DNA from: Paenibacillus helianthi
Lineage (GTDB): Bacteria > Bacillota > Bacilli > Paenibacillales > Paenibacillaceae
Direction of reading: 5' to 3'
DNA: 64,000 nucleotides
Assembly (NCBI RefSeq): GCF_001909055.1
Contig: NZ_LVWI01000070.1
Span: 123,589-187,588 of the forward strand
Shown here: positions 60,480 through 64,000 of the stretch, in pieces
Layout: every line of letters begins with the position of its first letter
Position numbering within the stretch: the first letter of the stretch is position 1
Program-made: the position numbers and the translations under genes
The notes under the pieces: generated by a model
Databases searched by the model: none
What the model saw: the letters and a program-made list of their open reading frames with translations, nothing else
What the model was told of the DNA's origin: nothing

Positions 60480-61391
60480 ATGGAAGCCCGAAATTATATG
60501 CTGGCCGTATCCTCGGTGCTCATAGCAGCATTGTCTGTCTATAGCATGTTCTATCTGTCCCGGAAATTCAGCGGCAGAAATCAAAAAAACCGCGCAGTCC
60601 GCGCGGTCTTAATAATCTTTATTGCGGGTGCCGGAATGAGCGCCATGCACCTGCTGGGCTTGAAGTCCCTCCAGGGCGCTGGATTCGCATCCGGTAAAGA
60701 CGGATTCGTTCTTCCGCTTACACTGTATGTTCTGACGCTGACGGGAATGCTCTACCTGTTCTCCCGGCTGCGTATGCTGCTAGCTGAGCGGGAACAGCTG
60801 AAGGAACTGGCTTATCGCGATTCGTTGACCAGTCTCCTGAACAAGAACGGCATGGATCACTTCTGGGATCATTGCAAACCTAATGAACAGCTCGCGGTAC
60901 TGTTTCTGGATCTCAACCGTTTCAAATCCATCAACGATACGCTGGGGCATCATGTGGGCGATTTACTGCTTCAGGCGGTCGGTACCACACTGAGCCAATT
61001 CTCAAGCAAAGGCAAACGGCATATTTTCCGCATCGGCGGGGATGAATTTGTGATTATCGCCAAGCGCTGCGGCCGCAAAGAAGCGGAGCAGCTGGCGTTA
61101 CGGATTCTGGAGAAGACGACCCGGAATTATAGACTGGAGAAACATGAGCTGTTTGTTTCAGCCAGCATCGGCATCACCATGAGCCATGGGAAGATCGACC
61201 GCCAGAAGCTGCTAAAAGAGGCCGATTCGGCCATGTATAATGCCAAGCAGCTCGGGAGTGGCCGCTACTCCGTGTATAAGGAAGAGAATACCAACCCTGC
61301 CAAACCGGCTGGCCAATCGGTGAGCCTGCTCCACAGCGGTGTAACCAGTCCCAATGGGCTTGATCATAAGCGAAGCTCCATGCGGGCGTAA
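60480..61391 (+). CDS. Membrane diguanylate cyclase with a single MHYT-like unit
   Basis: 303 residues. Three membrane helices at 5-105; helix two reads FIAGAGMSAMHLLGLKSL, which resembles one MHYT repeat (M-H-x-x-G), a sensor module thought to bind metal or gas and normally present three times. The GGDEF domain follows: RDSLTSLLNKNGM, LFLDLNRFKSINDTLGHHVG, the active site FRIGGDEFVI and SASIGIT. No RxxD inhibitory site precedes GGDEF. It should make cyclic di-GMP. AGGAG lies twelve bases before the ATG at 60480; the start is not certain. Confidence 0.85.
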   Translation: MEARNYMLAVSSVLIAALSVYSMFYLSRKFSGRNQKNRAVRAVLIIFIAGAGMSAMHLLGLKSLQGAGFASGKDGFVLPLTLYVLTLTGMLYLFSRLRMLLAEREQLKELAYRDSLTSLLNKNGMDHFWDHCKPNEQLAVLFLDLNRFKSINDTLGHHVGDLLLQAVGTTLSQFSSKGKRHIFRIGGDEFVIIAKRCGRKEAEQLALRILEKTTRNYRLEKHELFVSASIGITMSHGKIDRQKLLKEADSAMYNAKQLGSGRYSVYKEENTNPAKPAGQSVSLLHSGVTSPNGLDHKRSSMRA

Positions 61392-61421
61392 GCTGGTGTT
61401 ACCTGCCGGGTTTGTTTCTAA

Positions 61422-62684
61422 TTACGCTTTTTTAGAGTAAGCGGTGTTCACTGCTTTTACACGCCCCTTCATCATCAGCAGGCACACCAGGGCGAAGGCC
61501 ATACTAACGGTGGCAGCATAGAACAGGATGGAGTAATCCGTAAGATCAATCAGCAGCCCCAGCAGGGGCGGAGATGTAATGGCGGCGAGTGATGAGACCA
61601 AATAGTAGATTCCCGTCCGCGTGCCGATACTCTCTTCGTCTCCTGTAGCGACCACATAGGGATAGGAATTGATATTGATACAAGCCCAGAACATCCCGCC
61701 CAGCAGCAGCAGACCACGCAGCAGCAGCACATTTTCCGCAAACCCCACGAGAGCAAATACCGCCATCAGTCCGCATACACCCAGAATAATGATATTTTTC
61801 TTCCCGAACCGTCCGCCCAGCCAGCCGCTGGGAATCGCAAAGATCACAAAAGCAAGCGAAAAGAACGTGAGCGAGAACGAAGCGGCTTGCTCACTAAGCC
61901 CCAGATGATGTTTGCCATACAAGGTAAACAACGTCTCGACCCCCTGATAAGCCACGAACCAGAAAAAAATCGCCGCCAGCAGCCAGAACGTTGTCCGGTC
62001 CAGCTGTTTGGTGAGGGAGATGCGTGCTGGCCTGTCCATAGGGCCGCTTCTGCCTGTCACTTGGGAATTACGCTCAGCGCCTGGAATGGCCGCGGCATTC
62101 ACTGCGGGTCCAATGACCCCATCCCGATCCTCCCGAATAAACCTCGACACGATGTACAGACACATCAGCGTGATCAGACCGGCCACCACAAATGGCAGCA
62201 CAGGGCTTACATCATAGAGAAAGGACCCTGCGCCAAAAGCCAGAATGGACCCTACTCCGCCCATGAAGTTGATCAGCCCGTTGGCCTTGGTGCGCTGAGG
62301 CTCCGGCGTAATATCCGGCATCAGCGCGACGGTCGGCGAACGATACAGGCTCATGGCCAGATTCATCATCATCATGAACAGCAGGAGAGTGAACAGTCCG
62401 GTGTGGAACGGAATCAGCATGGTCAGCACGGCAGCCAGCGGCATGCCGATCATCAAATAGGGCATTCTCCGCCCGAAACGGGACGTCGTCCGGTCACTGC
62501 GGTTGCCGATCCACGGCTGCAGAAACAGCGCAAAATAGTTATCAATGGTCATCATGAAGCTGATCAGGGCGACGCTATGCACATATTTCTCCAGGAAAAA
62601 AGGGACAAACGCGTTGTATAAGCTCCATGTGATGCTGATGCTGAAGAAACCGAAGCCAAGCAGCCAGACTTTTTTCACGGTCAC
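61422..62684 (-). CDS. MFS transporter (SLC45/GPH-like)
   Basis: 420 residues, twelve helices. The loop LQPWIGNRSDRTTSRFGRRM between helices two and three and IPSGWLGGRFGKKNIIILG between eight and nine are MFS signatures; WSLYNAFVPFFLEKYVHS at the start is typical of the GPH/SLC45-like sugar group. It overlaps the GDPD gene by ATGA, so a substrate related to glycerophosphodiesters or their products is plausible but unproven. Confidence 0.9.
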   Translation of the reverse strand: MTVKKVWLLGFGFFSISITWSLYNAFVPFFLEKYVHSVALISFMMTIDNYFALFLQPWIGNRSDRTTSRFGRRMPYLMIGMPLAAVLTMLIPFHTGLFTLLLFMMMMNLAMSLYRSPTVALMPDITPEPQRTKANGLINFMGGVGSILAFGAGSFLYDVSPVLPFVVAGLITLMCLYIVSRFIREDRDGVIGPAVNAAAIPGAERNSQVTGRSGPMDRPARISLTKQLDRTTFWLLAAIFFWFVAYQGVETLFTLYGKHHLGLSEQAASFSLTFFSLAFVIFAIPSGWLGGRFGKKNIIILGVCGLMAVFALVGFAENVLLLRGLLLLGGMFWACININSYPYVVATGDEESIGTRTGIYYLVSSLAAITSPPLLGLLIDLTDYSILFYAATVSMAFALVCLLMMKGRVKAVNTAYSKKA

Positions 62685-63418
62685 ACTCCCTTGGACGCCA
62701 TCAGTCCTGCGAGTACATCGGGAACATCGGTAATAATCCCCGCGACGCCGGCATCGATCAGGTACTTCATCCGCTCCGGATCATTTACAGTCCATGGATG
62801 ATAGACAATTCCATGCTCTGACGCCTCCGCAACAAACTCAGGCAGTACAGCAAAGTGATAGGCATGCAGCGCATCCGCCTGCAGGGAAGCCGCATAATCC
62901 CAAGGCCGGTATAAGCCTTCTCCATACAAAATACCCGTGCGGATATCGGGTGCCAGCGACTTGCAGTACGCAAGAGAATAGTGGTTGAAGCTGGACAGCA
63001 CCACGCGCTCACTCACGCCGTATTCCCGCACGGCGGCAATGACCTTTTCCTCCATGCCGGGGTAGAGGAACATGCCGTTTTTCAGCTCAATATTGAGGAT
63101 TGTGTCACGTCCGTGCACCAAATCCAGCAGCTCTTCAAGAGCGGGAATACGTTCCCCTGCGAATGCAGCTCCAAACCATGAACCAGCGTCTGCCTCCAGT
63201 ACTTCACTCAAAGTTTTATCCTTCACCAATCCGCTGCGGTTCGTAGTACGGCTTAGATCCTCGTCATGAATGAGGACCAGGCCTCCGTCCAAGGTCATCT
63301 GTACATCGGTTTCGATGCCGGTTGCACCCAGCTCCAGTCCTTTGCGGAAAGCCGCCATCGTATTCTCCGGGCAGACCGCGGATGCACCACGGTGTGCAAA
63401 ATTAATCGTCTTGTTCAT
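62681..63418 (-). CDS. Glycerophosphodiester phosphodiesterase
   Basis: 245 residues. Catalytic FAHRGASAVCPENTMAAFRK, metal ligands in GATGIETDVQMTLDGGLVLI, HDEDLSRTTNRSG, NIELKNG and the end WTVNDPERMKYLIDAGVAGI plus TDVPDVL. Cytoplasmic type without signal peptide; hydrolyses glycerophosphodiesters to glycerol-3-phosphate and alcohol. Coupled to the MFS gene by a 4-base overlap. Confidence 0.95.
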   Translation of the reverse strand: MNKTINFAHRGASAVCPENTMAAFRKGLELGATGIETDVQMTLDGGLVLIHDEDLSRTTNRSGLVKDKTLSEVLEADAGSWFGAAFAGERIPALEELLDLVHGRDTILNIELKNGMFLYPGMEEKVIAAVREYGVSERVVLSSFNHYSLAYCKSLAPDIRTGILYGEGLYRPWDYAASLQADALHAYHFAVLPEFVAEASEHGIVYHPWTVNDPERMKYLIDAGVAGIITDVPDVLAGLMASKGV

Positions 63419-63720
63419 GTCGTTCAGTTCCTCCGTCTCATTAGTGTTAGTGTACTTCTGCCGCAGCAGGTGCGGGCTTCCTTATTTCATATTCCACATT
63501 ACAGCATGAAACCCTGTCCCCGGGTAGCGAAAGGGCGCTGATTTGGAAATTTTAACATTGGGATGACGTTAATGGAACAGAAACAAGCAGCAATGCTGAA
63601 TTTATGAAGCTGATTTTTTGGAAAATATCATGAGAATGGAGCACTTGAACCATGCCCGAGTATCATCAGCATGCCTGCTGCCCGCGTTGTTACGGGTCAA
63701 AGCGGTTCAACCCCATAAAG
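63419..63720. other. Gap with no supported gene
   Basis: About 300 bases between the GDPD start and an IS3-type element. It must carry the GDPD promoter. No conserved frame, hairpin or repeat stands out. Confidence 0.5.
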
Positions 63721-63721
63721 T

Positions 63722-64000
63722 TGGACACTACCACGTTCATTCTTGCAAAATCGCACTAAAGTGCAATGGTCTTGGGAGATAGTAATTTTGCCTGTACCAT
63801 TCGCAGATATTCCTGTGGCGGCCAGTCGTTTAGACTGCCGTGGATCCGGACGGTATTGTAATACCGAATGAAACGGTCTACTTCGGTAAAGGCTTCTTCC
63901 GTACTTTCAAAACAATGACGTTGGTAGCATTCCCGTTCCAAAATACTGTGAAACGACTCAATAAAGGCATTTTTGTTCGGCGTTCGTGGCGGGATGCGCT
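63722..64000 (-). mobile_element. IS3-family insertion sequence, one end, cut by window edge
   Basis: The transposase reading frame ends at 63756 and the probable element end lies near TGGACACTACC at 63722, about 35 bases beyond the stop, as usual in IS3/IS150-like elements. The rest lies past the window. Confidence 0.75.
63756..64000 (-). CDS. IS3-family transposase (OrfB, rve DDE domain), 3' part
   Basis: The frame is open to the window edge: RIPPRTPNKNAFIESFHSIL, then ERECYQRHCFESTEEAFTEV, DRFIRYYNTVRIHGSLNDWP and PQEYL. The glutamate in NAFIESFHSIL is the last DDE residue, and YYNTVRIHGSLNDWPPQEYL is the standard C-terminal signature. No frameshift is visible in this part, so the element may be intact. 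Confidence 0.93.
   Translation of the reverse strand, partial: RIPPRTPNKNAFIESFHSILERECYQRHCFESTEEAFTEVDRFIRYYNTVRIHGSLNDWPPQEYLRMVQAKLLSPKTIAL

Noticed and set aside
61887..62621. 244-codon plus-strand frame across the MFS gene
   Set aside because: Antisense shadow; histidine/glutamine-rich and unlike any protein.
1..64000. CRISPR arrays, tRNA or rRNA genes, prophage modules
   Set aside because: No regularly spaced repeats, no cloverleaf ends or rRNA motifs, and no phage structural genes were recognised on either strand.

Overview
The window looks like chromosome of a spore-forming Firmicute of the Paenibacillus type. The evidence is a complete GerA/GerB/GerC germinant-receptor operon, an SLH-domain surface protein with a long secreted region, a CcpN/PPDK-regulator pair, a glycine riboswitch, strong AGGAGG-like ribosome binding sites with many TTG/GTG starts, and mid-range base composition with a few A/T-richer patches. 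No rRNA, tRNA or CRISPR array was seen. Genus assignment is inference from gene content and style.

Layout. 1-5 kb: 3' part of groEL, a tRNA-dihydrouridine synthase, and an ammonium transporter co-transcribed with an unknown 135-residue protein. 5-12 kb: an internally deleted epimerase pseudogene, an AgrC/AgrA-like two-component system facing a two-gene ABC exporter, an MsrA-MsrB fusion whose MsrB half lacks its catalytic cysteine, and a Crp-family regulator converging on a DUF4386 membrane protein. 12-24 kb: hydrolase, DUF2804 protein, an ArsR-ALDH-DUF1569 operon, a glycine riboswitch with terminator ahead of a CycA-like permease, then small accessory genes mixed with gene remnants (TetR without its HTH, a LysR HTH scrap, an NmrA-type oxidoreductase tail). 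24-33 kb: GNAT, ZIP transporter, O-antigen-ligase-like protein, large SLH/FN3 surface protein, two aldo/keto reductases, AraC regulator. 33-40 kb: [2Fe-2S] ferredoxin, YflT-type stress protein, then a compact Fe-S assembly island (marR-sufC-sufD-sufB-orf75-nfu) behind a promoter overlapped by a textbook Fur box and a perfect palindrome, bracketed by IS630 and IS256 remnants. 40-46 kb: glpX, PPDK regulator and ccpN (gluconeogenic control), DMT exporter facing a MocR regulator. 46-51 kb: secreted alkaline phosphatase, a secreted protein with a flavinylation-type motif, and feoA with FeoB encoded as two separate genes. 51-58 kb: WYL regulator plus SRPBCC protein and the germinant-receptor operon gerA-gerB-gerC-small membrane protein-gerB. 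58-64 kb: secreted phosphodiester glycosidase, histidine phosphatase, a GGDEF protein with one MHYT-like unit, a GDPD-MFS operon, and the edge of an IS3-family element.

The most interesting unit is the suf island. It contains the SufBCD scaffold and an Nfu carrier but no cysteine desulfurase or SufU, carries its own MarR-type regulator and an unrecognised 75-residue protein, and has the control signals of an iron-starvation-induced second SUF system acquired by transfer. Next in interest are the two-gene FeoB beside a possible secreted flavoprotein, the MsrB domain with an arginine at the catalytic position, and the cluster of decayed regulator genes at 20-23 kb. Gene starts were chosen by ribosome binding site and stop/start overlap where possible; several differ from the longest open frame.
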